From the NCBI GenBank assembly GCA_038148895.1, contig JBBVGQ010000002.1: a DNA stretch of 64,000 nucleotides, one strand, 5' to 3'. The DNA comes from Tamlana sp038148895 (GTDB lineage: Bacteria > Bacteroidota > Bacteroidia > Flavobacteriales > Flavobacteriaceae). The notes beneath the pieces are model-generated. The model worked only from the letters and a program-made list of their open reading frames with translations, had not been told where the DNA came from and did not search any database. Below, piece after piece: positions 41,992-51,224 of this stretch. The position numbers and the translations under genes were made by a program. The first letter of the stretch is position 1; every line of letters begins with the position of its first letter.

Positions 41992-43134
41992 ATGAAATCA
42001 AAAAATATATTTCAAATAGTTGCAGTAATCGGCTTTTTAGCTTCAATGGTAGCTTGCGTTTCGAAACCAGAAAAACCAATAAAACGCGAAATCACTGATG
42101 CTGTAATGCAAGAGATTCATAACGAAATTAAAACGCCCTACAAATACGGATTGGTGATGGTACCAACAGATAACTCCTATAAAATGGATTGTCCGAGTAT
42201 CTTTAGAAAGGATGATAAATGGTACATGACCTATTTAATTTTTGAAGGTCGCGGTTACGAAACATGGTTAGCAGAAAGTGATGATTTATTGAATTGGAAC
42301 CACTTAGGAAAAGTGATGTCCTTTTCAAAAGACACGACGGAATGGGACGTAAACCAAAAAGCTGGATATATCGCTCTACAAGACCCGACTTGGGGTGGTT
42401 CATATGCATGGGAACCATATAACAACAAATATTGGATGAGCTATTTTGGAGGAAATACCACAGGCTATGAAGCAGGTATTTTATCCATGGGAATGGCTTA
42501 TACAGATGAATTGCCAACCTATCCACATGAATTTAAACGATTAGATAAGCCTGTGTTATCACCTCACGATTCCACGGTAAAATGGTGGGACAATAGTACC
42601 ATGTACAAAAGTTCGGTTATTCGCGATTTTGATAAAGAAACCGGGCATGAATTCATTATGTATTACAATGCTCGTGGCGATAGTATCAATCCTGCCAAAG
42701 GGGCTGAACGTATTGCTATGGCGGTTTCCAATGACATGAAACATTGGGAACGTTTTGGCGATAAACCGTTAATCAATCATCATCGAGGAATTTCGGGAGA
42801 TGCCTACATTCAACGAATTAACGATACTTGGGTAATGTTCTATTTCGGTGCATTTTGGACGGGTTGGGACCAAGGTGCCTTTAACCGTTTTGCGGTTTCT
42901 AACGATTTGACGCATTGGAAAGACTGGGAAGGCGACAATTTAATTGAATCATCAGAACCATATGATGACATGTTTGCGCACAAATCTTTTGTTATAAAAC
43001 ATAACGGAATCGTTTACCATTATTATTGCGCCGTAAACAAAGCGGGGCAACGCGGTATTGCCCTGGCAACGTCAAAAGATATAGGAAAAAGCGATTTACA
43101 CTTTGTAGCCCCACCAAAAGATGAAGAAAAATAA
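41992..43134 (+). CDS. Five-bladed beta-propeller glycosidase, GH43-like lipoprotein
   Basis: 380 residues. The lipoprotein signal ends VACVSK (C22). The mature part is a propeller of the GH43/GH117/GH130 kind: DCPSIFRKDDKWYMTYLIFEGRGYETWLAESDDLLNW, ALQDPTWGGSYAWEPYNNKYWMSYFGG and FAVSNDLTHWKDWEGDN show the repeating blade pattern, with acidic residues at several blade starts as expected for the catalytic set. The exact family and the sugar removed are not evident. It is anchored to a membrane, probably facing the periplasm or surface. It overlaps the following GH2 gene by 14 bp. Confidence 0.72.
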   Translation: MKSKNIFQIVAVIGFLASMVACVSKPEKPIKREITDAVMQEIHNEIKTPYKYGLVMVPTDNSYKMDCPSIFRKDDKWYMTYLIFEGRGYETWLAESDDLLNWNHLGKVMSFSKDTTEWDVNQKAGYIALQDPTWGGSYAWEPYNNKYWMSYFGGNTTGYEAGILSMGMAYTDELPTYPHEFKRLDKPVLSPHDSTVKWWDNSTMYKSSVIRDFDKETGHEFIMYYNARGDSINPAKGAERIAMAVSNDMKHWERFGDKPLINHHRGISGDAYIQRINDTWVMFYFGAFWTGWDQGAFNRFAVSNDLTHWKDWEGDNLIESSEPYDDMFAHKSFVIKHNGIVYHYYCAVNKAGQRGIALATSKDIGKSDLHFVAPPKDEEK

Positions 43135-46100
43135 ACTCATATTATTCTTGGCATTAGGATTGTCGTGTTTGCTGCATGCACAAACGGTTACAGGCGAACC
43201 TGCCGGAATTCCAGAAACACCAAAGAAGTACCATTTTGCACCATGGGAAGACCCCTTGGTTACGAGTATCAATAGGCAACCAGCAAGAGCAACGGCATAC
43301 TCCTATAAAACTGTTGGAGATGCTTTGGAAGGCAACCGTGAGAAGAGTCGGTTTTTGTCTTTAAATGGCGAATGGGACTTCAAATATTCGGTAAACCTTG
43401 ATACAGCACCTAAAGATTTTTATAAAAAGGAAGTTGAAAATTGGGATAAAATTGAAGTGCCTTCCAATTGGGAATTAAAAGGCTATGATATTCCTATCTA
43501 TAAAAGTGCCGTGTATCCATTCCGACCAATAAACCCGCCATTTGTTCCAAAGGATACGAATGGTATTGGTTCTTATCAAACAAAATTCAAAGTACCAAGT
43601 GAGTGGCAAAAGAACATGGTCGTAACGCTTCATTTTGGTGCAGTGAGTTCGGCATTTCAAGTATGGTTGAATGGTGAATTTTTGGGCTATGCTGAAGATA
43701 GTTGTTTGCCATCGGAATTTAATGTTTCACCCTATTTAAAGGAAGGTGAAAACGTTTTATCTGTGCAAGTAATGCGCTACAGCGATGGTGCTTATTTGGA
43801 AGACCAAGACCATTGGCGCATGAGTGGCATTCAGCGTGAAGTGTTCATCATGGCAGAGCCGAAGTTGCACATCCAGGATTTCTTTTATCAAACCAAATTG
43901 GATAAAAATTATGAAGATGCCATTTTTCAACTTCGACCAAAACTGGAAAACCTAACGGGCGATACCATTAGAAATGCTGCTTTTGAGTTTCAACTATACA
44001 ACGACAAAAATGAACCTCTTTTTGAAAAACCAATCGATACTCTGGCAAAAGCGATTGTAAATGAAAGTTATCCTAGATTGGATAATGTGCGTTTTGGATT
44101 TTTTGAAAAGAAGATTGAAAATCCAAAAAAATGGAGTTCTGAAGAACCGAATCTATACACATTGGTGATGACCTTGAAGGATGAAAACGGAAACATTTCC
44201 GAAGTTAAATCCTGTAAAGTAGGCTTCCGTTCAATTGAATTCTCTAAAGAAAATGGTAAACTACTTATCAATGGGAAAGAAACTTATGTTTATGGTGTAA
44301 ACCGTCACGACCATCATTCTGTCCGCGGAAAAGCTTTAACGCGTCAAGATATTGAGGACGATGTAAAAACCATCAAGAGATTCAATTTTAATACCATTCG
44401 AACCAGTCATTATCCTAACGACCCCTATTTTTATGAGTTATGCGATACATATGGAATTATGGTGATGGATGAAGCTAACTTGGAAACGCATGGTTTGGGT
44501 GGAAAATTAAGTAACGATGCACAATGGACACCTGCTTATGTGGAGCGTATGAGCCGTATGGTAGAGCGCGACAAAAATCACCCGAGTATTATTTTTTGGA
44601 GTTTAGGTAATGAAGCGGGTAAAGGGCCAAATCATACAGCTATGGCAGCTTGGACACATGATTTTGATATCACAAGACCAATTCATTATGAACCAGCACA
44701 AGGAAATCCACGTTTAAAGGGTTATATTGATGAACGCGACCCAAGATACCCTTCAACGGGCGACCATGCTCATCGTTTTGAAAATCCACAAGATGAACCT
44801 TATGTGGACATCGTGAGCCGTTTTTATCCAGGTGTTTTTACGCCTAAATTTTTGGTGGACAAAAATGCAGATATACGCCCTATTTTGTTTGTAGAGTATT
44901 CACATTCTATGGGGAATTCTACTGGAAATTTAAAAGAACTTTGGGACGAATTTAGGTCATTACCACGAATCATTGGTGGGTGCATTTGGGATTTTAAAGA
45001 CCAAGGTTTATTGAAAGTTGATGAAAAATCAGGAAAAGAATTTTATGCCTATGGCGGCGATTTTGGTGAAAAATTGCACGATGGTAATTTCTGCATCAAT
45101 GGTGTTGTTGCCTCAGATGGGAGACCAAAAGCTGCCATGTACGAAAACAAATGGGTGTATCAACCTGTGACTTCAAGTTTAAATGTTTATGAACTGACCA
45201 TGAAAAATCGTCAGAGCACAAAGTCCTTAAAAGATTATATTCCAGTACTTCAAATTTTGGAAAATGGTTCTGTCATAAAAGAAGAAATATTGAGTCCGTT
45301 TGATTTGGAAGCTGGAAAAATGACCGTTTTAAATGTAAAACGATACCTTCCTAAGTTAAAGGCGAATACTGAGTATTTCCTTAATATAAGTTTCAGACTT
45401 TCAAAAGATGAATTGTGGGCAAAAAAAGGATTTGAGGTTGCTATGGACCAGTTTTCACTGAAACCAAAAGAAAAGATTAATTATTCTTCAAAAGCATCCA
45501 AAGATTTATCAATTTCTGAAACAGACAAACATTATGAAGTCAACGGAACAGATTTCAACATCAAAATAGATAAAGAAAATGGAGCTTTAAGTTCATATGT
45601 GTTTGAAGGCGAGGAACAAGTATTTGCACCGTTATTGCCAAACTTTTTTCGGCCTTTAACTGATAACGATGCTAAGGGTTGGAAGCCCCACAAAGTGTTA
45701 AAGCAGTGGTACGTTAATGAACCGAGTTTAACTTCGGTAAAAACAGAAGAATCTGGAGATGATATGATTATTGTTTCAAAGTACGAAATGATGAAAGATA
45801 GAGCCCATGTAAAAATAACCTATAACATTAAACCCGATGGCATCATAAAAGTCGATTATGAGTTAAAAGTTTCAACCGATTTACCAAACATTCCTAAAGT
45901 GGGGATGCAAATGGGAATTAAGGATGATTTTAGACAAATTTCATGGTATGGTAAAGGCGAAAAGGAAAATTATGTCGATAGAAGTTTTGGTTTCCCGATA
46001 GGGCGTTACAGTTTGCCTTTGCAAGATTTTATGGAGCCTTATGTTCGTCCTCAAGAAAATGGCAACAGAATCGAAGTAAGGTGGTTGGCCAGCACTACAG

Positions 46101-46405
46101 AGAATAAAAATGAAGGCCTTTTAGTGGTGGGTAATCAACCGTTGAGTATGAGCGTTTGGCCGTATACTGAAGACAATATCAACGAAGCCAAACATACTTA
46201 CGATTTAAAAGAATCGGGATATTTAACCTTAAATATCGATTTGATTCAAATGGGAATTGGTGGTAACGATAGTTGGTCGCCAGTTGGAGCACCGATGGAA
46301 AAGTATCAGATTCCTTCCAAGGATTATGAATATAGTTTTTACCTCGTGCCATTCAAATTGAACAAAAATGGTTTAAACAAAACACTCAATAAATTTCAAT
46401 ATTAA
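43121..46405 (+). CDS. GH2 beta-galactosidase, LacZ type
   Basis: 1094 residues with a signal peptide (KKNKLILFLALGLSCLLHAQ). The domain order is as in LacZ: jelly roll (FLSLNGEWDFKYS), Ig-like, TIM barrel, Ig-like and a C-terminal Bgal_small domain (about 810-1090). The acid/base is E498 in FWSLGNEAGKG and the nucleophile E592 in FVEYSHSMGN. The length is normal for the family. It is exported. It starts inside the upstream gene's 3' end and its stop overlaps the next ATG (TAATG), so it is translationally coupled on both sides. Confidence 0.93.
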   Translation: MKKNKLILFLALGLSCLLHAQTVTGEPAGIPETPKKYHFAPWEDPLVTSINRQPARATAYSYKTVGDALEGNREKSRFLSLNGEWDFKYSVNLDTAPKDFYKKEVENWDKIEVPSNWELKGYDIPIYKSAVYPFRPINPPFVPKDTNGIGSYQTKFKVPSEWQKNMVVTLHFGAVSSAFQVWLNGEFLGYAEDSCLPSEFNVSPYLKEGENVLSVQVMRYSDGAYLEDQDHWRMSGIQREVFIMAEPKLHIQDFFYQTKLDKNYEDAIFQLRPKLENLTGDTIRNAAFEFQLYNDKNEPLFEKPIDTLAKAIVNESYPRLDNVRFGFFEKKIENPKKWSSEEPNLYTLVMTLKDENGNISEVKSCKVGFRSIEFSKENGKLLINGKETYVYGVNRHDHHSVRGKALTRQDIEDDVKTIKRFNFNTIRTSHYPNDPYFYELCDTYGIMVMDEANLETHGLGGKLSNDAQWTPAYVERMSRMVERDKNHPSIIFWSLGNEAGKGPNHTAMAAWTHDFDITRPIHYEPAQGNPRLKGYIDERDPRYPSTGDHAHRFENPQDEPYVDIVSRFYPGVFTPKFLVDKNADIRPILFVEYSHSMGNSTGNLKELWDEFRSLPRIIGGCIWDFKDQGLLKVDEKSGKEFYAYGGDFGEKLHDGNFCINGVVASDGRPKAAMYENKWVYQPVTSSLNVYELTMKNRQSTKSLKDYIPVLQILENGSVIKEEILSPFDLEAGKMTVLNVKRYLPKLKANTEYFLNISFRLSKDELWAKKGFEVAMDQFSLKPKEKINYSSKASKDLSISETDKHYEVNGTDFNIKIDKENGALSSYVFEGEEQVFAPLLPNFFRPLTDNDAKGWKPHKVLKQWYVNEPSLTSVKTEESGDDMIIVSKYEMMKDRAHVKITYNIKPDGIIKVDYELKVSTDLPNIPKVGMQMGIKDDFRQISWYGKGEKENYVDRSFGFPIGRYSLPLQDFMEPYVRPQENGNRIEVRWLASTTENKNEGLLVVGNQPLSMSVWPYTEDNINEAKHTYDLKESGYLTLNIDLIQMGIGGNDSWSPVGAPMEKYQIPSKDYEYSFYLVPFKLNKNGLNKTLNKFQY

Positions 46406-49400
46406 TGCGGGTTAAAGCGCTACATATCGCTCTTTTTTTGCTTGTTTTTGAAGTATCTTGCAAGAAAGTACAAAAAAATGATATGGCTTATTTTGAGCCA
46501 ACTGAGGATAGCGCCAAACCTTGGGTATATTGGTATTGGTTAAAAAGTGCCTATTCAAAAGAAGGAATTACGGCTGATTTGGAGGCTATGAGACAGGCAG
46601 GAATTCAAGGGGCCTATTTAATGACCATAAAAGGACCAGGTGATGAGCCCTTGATAAATCCTCCCATAGTTCAATTGAGTAAAGAATTTTGGGAATTGGT
46701 GCATTGGGCATTAACTGAAGCTGATAGATTGGGGCTAAAGATAGCGTTTCATCCAGCTGATGGTTTCGCGGTGGCAGGTGGCCCATGGATAACTCCACAA
46801 CTGTCCATGCAAAAAGTGGTCTGGGCAGATACGATTGTGAATCATTCTGAGTTAAAAAACCTAGAGTTGCCAATTCCAATTCATTACGAAGACTATTATA
46901 AAGACATTGCAACCTTCGCTATTCCTGTTAAAGAACCTTTTAAAACCTCTATAGAACTTCAGCCAAAAGTAACGACATCCGATGGTGAATATGCCAATTT
47001 TTTAACGGATAATTCAAAAGTGGAAACTCAGTTAAGAATGTCTGAACCGGGCTATATTCAATATGAATTCAAAAACCCTTTTCATTGTAAATCCATTCAA
47101 ATTGAAACTAAGGGGAATAATTATCAAGCACATCGTTTGCTTGTTGAAGTTAGTGATGATGGTGTTAACTTTAAAAGTCTTGGAAGATTGGAAACACCGC
47201 GTTCGGGTTGGCAAGACACTGATGCTTTTTACACGCATAGTTTGTCGGCAACTGCCAAATATTTCCGATTTGTTTACAATCCGGAGGGTTCCGAACCTGG
47301 TGCCGAAGATATTGATATGGCAAAGTGGAATTCACCTTTTAAAGTCACCAAAATCATTCTTTCTGAAGAACCTAAAATTGATAACTATCAAGGAAAGTCT
47401 GGTGCTGTTTGGCGTATCAGTTCTCGAAACAATAAGAACCAGATTCCAAATTCAGACTGCGTTAATATGGAACAAATAGTGAATATTTCACAATTTGTAG
47501 ATACCAAGGGCAATCTAAATTGGGAAGCGCCCCAAGGCAATTGGCGTATCATTCGTTTTGGACATACATCAACTGGGCATGAAAATGCCACTGCTGGAGG
47601 CGGACGAGGTTTAGAAGTAGATAAATTCAATAAAGATGCTATTCGTTTTCAGTTAAACCATTGGTATGGGGAAATGCGTCGTGTTGCAGGCGAAGAATTG
47701 GCGGAGAAAGTAGTTGAGATTCTTCATATGGATAGTTGGGAATGTGGCAGCCAAAATTGGTCGCCCCTGTTTAGAGAGGAATTCAAAAACCGTCGGGGTT
47801 ACGACATTGTGCCCTACTTGCCTCTTATGGCGGGAATTCCATTGGATAACATTGAAAAATCTGAGGTGATTCTATATGATGTTAGAAAAACCATATCCGA
47901 ATTAGTTGCCGATAATTTTTTCGGAACATTGAAAGAGGAAGCAATAAAAACAGGTGTGAAGTTCAGTACCGAAAATGTTGCACCAACAATGACTAGTGAT
48001 GGTTTGCTGCATTTTAAATATGTAGATTATCCGAGCGGTGAATTTTGGTTTAGAAGCCCAACGCACGACAAGCCAAACGATATGTTAGATGCCATTAATG
48101 GCGGCCATATTTACGGTCGAGATATTATTCAAGCTGAGGCTTTTACCCAACTTAGAATGGATTGGGACGAGCACCCCGGAATTTTAAAAACTATGGCCGA
48201 TAGAAATTATGCTTTGGGCATAAATCGATTTTTTTACCATGTATTTGTGCACAATCCTTGGTTGGATAGAAAACCAGGTATGACTTTAGACCCGATTGGC
48301 ACCTTTTTTCAGCGTAATCAAACGTGGTGGGAACCGGGAAGTGCCTTTTTCGAGTATTGCAAAAATGTACAATTTCAATTGCAAAAAGGAAAACCGGTTA
48401 TAGATTTTGCGGTGTTTACAGGTGAAGACATTCCCTCGCGCTCTGTTTTGCCAGATAGATTAGTGTCCTTTATACCAAATGTTTTTGGAGGGGCTCGTGT
48501 GGCTTCAGAAAAAATACGTTTGGAAAATATAGGTCAACCCATAGCAAGAATGCCCAAAGAGGTAAAATATTCTAAAAACAGTACCGATTTATCCCATTGG
48601 GTAAATGCGTTAAATGGCTATAAATATGATTCTTTTAACAGTGATGTATTGCTGAATGCCGAAGTAAAAAACGGTAATGTCGTTTTCAAAAATGCATTAG
48701 AATATAAATTTTTGGTTTTTCCAGATCATCGAAAAATGATGCCTACCAACATGATGTCTTTGGCTGTAGCAAATAAAATCTTGCAGTTAGTAAAAGATGG
48801 AGCCACCATTCTAGTTGGTGAAAAGCCTAAAGCTATTACAGGATTTAAAACAGATAAACAAGAATGGCAATTGGTTGTTGACGAACTTTGGTCGGGCAAT
48901 GGAGAAAAACTATGGCCATTAGGAAAAGGAAAAGTGATTCAACTTCCTTATTTAGGAAATGATTTTTCAGAATTGGGTGTTGAACCAAATGTTTTGGTAA
49001 ATAAAAAGGATGCTGGTACTTTGGCATGGACAGAGCGCCAAATGGAGGAAGAGTCCATCTATTTTTTGTCAAATCAAAAAGAGGAAACGCAAATGTTAGA
49101 TGTTTCGTTTAGAGTGATTGGGAAAGTACCAGAATTATATCATCCTATTTCAAATGAAACCAAAGTTTTGGAAAATTGGAAAGTTGAAAACGGCCGAACC
49201 ATCATTCCGTTACAATTTCAGCCTAATGAAGCCTATTTCATCATTTTTAAGGAAGGTTCAAATAAAAAGGTTTCACTGGGAAAACCGAATTGGTCAAGTT
49301 TTGAAACATTAGAAACTTTAAATGAAAATTGGATGCTTCAGTTTGATAACCATTTCAACGGGCCTTTAAAACCAATCGAAATTAATGAGCTATTCGATTG

Positions 49401-49791
49401 GGGTACATCAACAAACGATAGTATTAAATACTATTCAGGAACAGCAACTTATTCCAAAGCCTTCAATTGGGATAGTCATTCAAAAGATGATTTGTGGTTG
49501 CAATTTGAAGACATCAATAACATTGCTGAAGTAACATTAAACGGAACGTCTTGTGGAATCATTTGGACGTATCCGTATCTAACAAACATTTCTGAAGCCA
49601 TAAAAAAAGGTGAAAACAACCTGGTTGTAAAAGTGACAAATACGTGGGCCAACCGATTGATTGGCGATGAAAAACTACCAAAAGACAAGCGTTTAACATG
49701 GACAACGGCTCCTTATAGATTGGATGATACTATGATGGTAAAGTCCGGATTATTGGGTGCTGTACAAATAATAAAAGAAAATGAAAAATAG
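46405..49791 (+). CDS. GH106 alpha-L-rhamnosidase
   Basis: 1128 residues. An N-terminal hydrophobic signal (LHIALFLLVFEVSC) could be a signal peptide or an atypical lipobox (C19). The catalytic part starts KPWVYWYWLKSAYSKEGITADLEAMRQAGIQGAYL, the GH106 opening. A jelly-roll domain lies inside (about 210-300), and the C-terminal part (WLQFEDINNIAEVTLNGTSCGIIWTYPYLTNI to NTWANRLIGD) is a GH2-N-like sugar-binding domain, as in other GH106 enzymes. It removes alpha-L-rhamnose, often from pectic or acidic glycans. It overlaps its neighbours by 1 and 11 bp. Confidence 0.88.
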   Translation: MRVKALHIALFLLVFEVSCKKVQKNDMAYFEPTEDSAKPWVYWYWLKSAYSKEGITADLEAMRQAGIQGAYLMTIKGPGDEPLINPPIVQLSKEFWELVHWALTEADRLGLKIAFHPADGFAVAGGPWITPQLSMQKVVWADTIVNHSELKNLELPIPIHYEDYYKDIATFAIPVKEPFKTSIELQPKVTTSDGEYANFLTDNSKVETQLRMSEPGYIQYEFKNPFHCKSIQIETKGNNYQAHRLLVEVSDDGVNFKSLGRLETPRSGWQDTDAFYTHSLSATAKYFRFVYNPEGSEPGAEDIDMAKWNSPFKVTKIILSEEPKIDNYQGKSGAVWRISSRNNKNQIPNSDCVNMEQIVNISQFVDTKGNLNWEAPQGNWRIIRFGHTSTGHENATAGGGRGLEVDKFNKDAIRFQLNHWYGEMRRVAGEELAEKVVEILHMDSWECGSQNWSPLFREEFKNRRGYDIVPYLPLMAGIPLDNIEKSEVILYDVRKTISELVADNFFGTLKEEAIKTGVKFSTENVAPTMTSDGLLHFKYVDYPSGEFWFRSPTHDKPNDMLDAINGGHIYGRDIIQAEAFTQLRMDWDEHPGILKTMADRNYALGINRFFYHVFVHNPWLDRKPGMTLDPIGTFFQRNQTWWEPGSAFFEYCKNVQFQLQKGKPVIDFAVFTGEDIPSRSVLPDRLVSFIPNVFGGARVASEKIRLENIGQPIARMPKEVKYSKNSTDLSHWVNALNGYKYDSFNSDVLLNAEVKNGNVVFKNALEYKFLVFPDHRKMMPTNMMSLAVANKILQLVKDGATILVGEKPKAITGFKTDKQEWQLVVDELWSGNGEKLWPLGKGKVIQLPYLGNDFSELGVEPNVLVNKKDAGTLAWTERQMEEESIYFLSNQKEETQMLDVSFRVIGKVPELYHPISNETKVLENWKVENGRTIIPLQFQPNEAYFIIFKEGSNKKVSLGKPNWSSFETLETLNENWMLQFDNHFNGPLKPIEINELFDWGTSTNDSIKYYSGTATYSKAFNWDSHSKDDLWLQFEDINNIAEVTLNGTSCGIIWTYPYLTNISEAIKKGENNLVVKVTNTWANRLIGDEKLPKDKRLTWTTAPYRLDDTMMVKSGLLGAVQIIKENEK

Positions 49792-51217
49792 ATTAGTAAC
49801 TACCTTAATATGTTTTTTCTGTATTTTAAGCATATATGCAGAAATAAAACTTCCCGCATTATTTACAGATAATATGCTGCTTCAGCAGAACATGGAAGCA
49901 CCTATTTGGGGTTGGGGAACAAAAAATGAAATGCTTCAAATTACCACATCATGGAATTCCAAATCTTATGAGGTAAAGGTTGATAAAAATGGAACATGGC
50001 ATACAAAAATTAGTACGCCAAAAGCTGGTGGAACCTATAAAATAATTATAAAACAGGGTTCAGAAACCAAAACAATCAATAATGTTTTAATAGGTGAAGT
50101 TTGGCTATGTTCTGGACAATCTAACATGGAAATGCCATTAAAAGGTTTTCCTGGGCAACCTGTAAATGGAGGTAATGAAGCCATTGTTGATTCAAGAAAC
50201 AACAATATTCGATTTATAAGTGTGCCGCGTTCTACCGTTTTAGAACCTAATGATGATTTTGAAGGCCATTGGCAGATTGCTTCGCCACAAACCACGGGCA
50301 ATTTTAGTGCTACGGCTTGGTATTTTGGGTCGCTGCTTCAAAAGGTTTTGAATGTTCCTGTTGGCTTGATAGAAGTATCTTATGGTGGATCGAATGTTGA
50401 AGCTTGGATGAACGCAGAAATGCTTAAAGATTTTGAAAGTATTATTATCCGTAAAAAGAAAGAAGACTTTGTTGAAGCGCCAAACCGTGAGGCAACTACC
50501 TTATTCAATGGAATGCTTTCTCCAGCGATTGGTTATGGCATTAAAGGTGCCATTTGGTATCAGGGTGAATCTAATCGAGACAGGCCATTTCAGTATAGAG
50601 AGTTGTTCAAAAAAATGGTGGGTAGTTGGAGAACGCTTTGGAATCAAGGTGAATTTCCGTTTTATTTTGTTCAAATAGCCCCTTTTGACTATTCGCGCTA
50701 CCATGTGAAGGATTGGAAAGAAAAATATAATTCAGCCTATTTACGGGAATCCCAATTAATGGCTTCCAAAGAAATTTCCAATTCTGGAATGGCAGTAATT
50801 ATGGATGTTGGTGAAAAAGATAACATCCATCCAGCCAACAAACAAGCAGGCGGACAGCGATTGGCTTATTTAGCTTTGGCAAAAACCTATGGGATTGAAG
50901 GTTTTGAATATGAAAGTCCAGAATTTAATGCCATGGAAATTAAAGGAAGCACGGTAATTGTATCGTTTAACAATGTTCCAAATGGCATTACTTCATACAA
51001 TAAAGAAGTAAAAGGTTTTGAAATTGCAGGTGAAAATAAAGTGTTTTATCCAGCAACTACGGTTCTGAGAAACAAATCGGTTATGCTTTCATCACCCAGA
51101 GTGGAAAAGCCTGTAGCTGTAAGATATTTGTTTAAAGACTTTACAAAAGCTGAAATTTTTAGTGTTGGTGGCTTGCCCATGTCTTCTTTTAGAACCGATA
51201 ATTGGTACGAAGACTAA
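49781..51217 (+). CDS. SGNH-type carbohydrate O-acetylesterase (sialate-O-acetylesterase family)
   Basis: 478 residues with a signal peptide (NRLVTTLICFFCILSIYA). The catalytic serine is S114 in WLCSGQSNMEMPL; the C-terminal Asp/His pair lies in VGEKDNIHPANKQAGG. The N-terminal beta domain (LFTDNMLLQQNMEAPIWGWG) and the mid-protein WYQGESNRDRP block match the sialate-O-acetylesterase-like group, whose polysaccharide members remove acetyl groups from hemicellulose and pectin. It suggests the target glycan is acetylated. It overlaps the GH106 gene by 11 bp. Confidence 0.9.
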   Translation: MKNRLVTTLICFFCILSIYAEIKLPALFTDNMLLQQNMEAPIWGWGTKNEMLQITTSWNSKSYEVKVDKNGTWHTKISTPKAGGTYKIIIKQGSETKTINNVLIGEVWLCSGQSNMEMPLKGFPGQPVNGGNEAIVDSRNNNIRFISVPRSTVLEPNDDFEGHWQIASPQTTGNFSATAWYFGSLLQKVLNVPVGLIEVSYGGSNVEAWMNAEMLKDFESIIIRKKKEDFVEAPNREATTLFNGMLSPAIGYGIKGAIWYQGESNRDRPFQYRELFKKMVGSWRTLWNQGEFPFYFVQIAPFDYSRYHVKDWKEKYNSAYLRESQLMASKEISNSGMAVIMDVGEKDNIHPANKQAGGQRLAYLALAKTYGIEGFEYESPEFNAMEIKGSTVIVSFNNVPNGITSYNKEVKGFEIAGENKVFYPATTVLRNKSVMLSSPRVEKPVAVRYLFKDFTKAEIFSVGGLPMSSFRTDNWYED

Positions 51218-51224
51218 ATTTATT

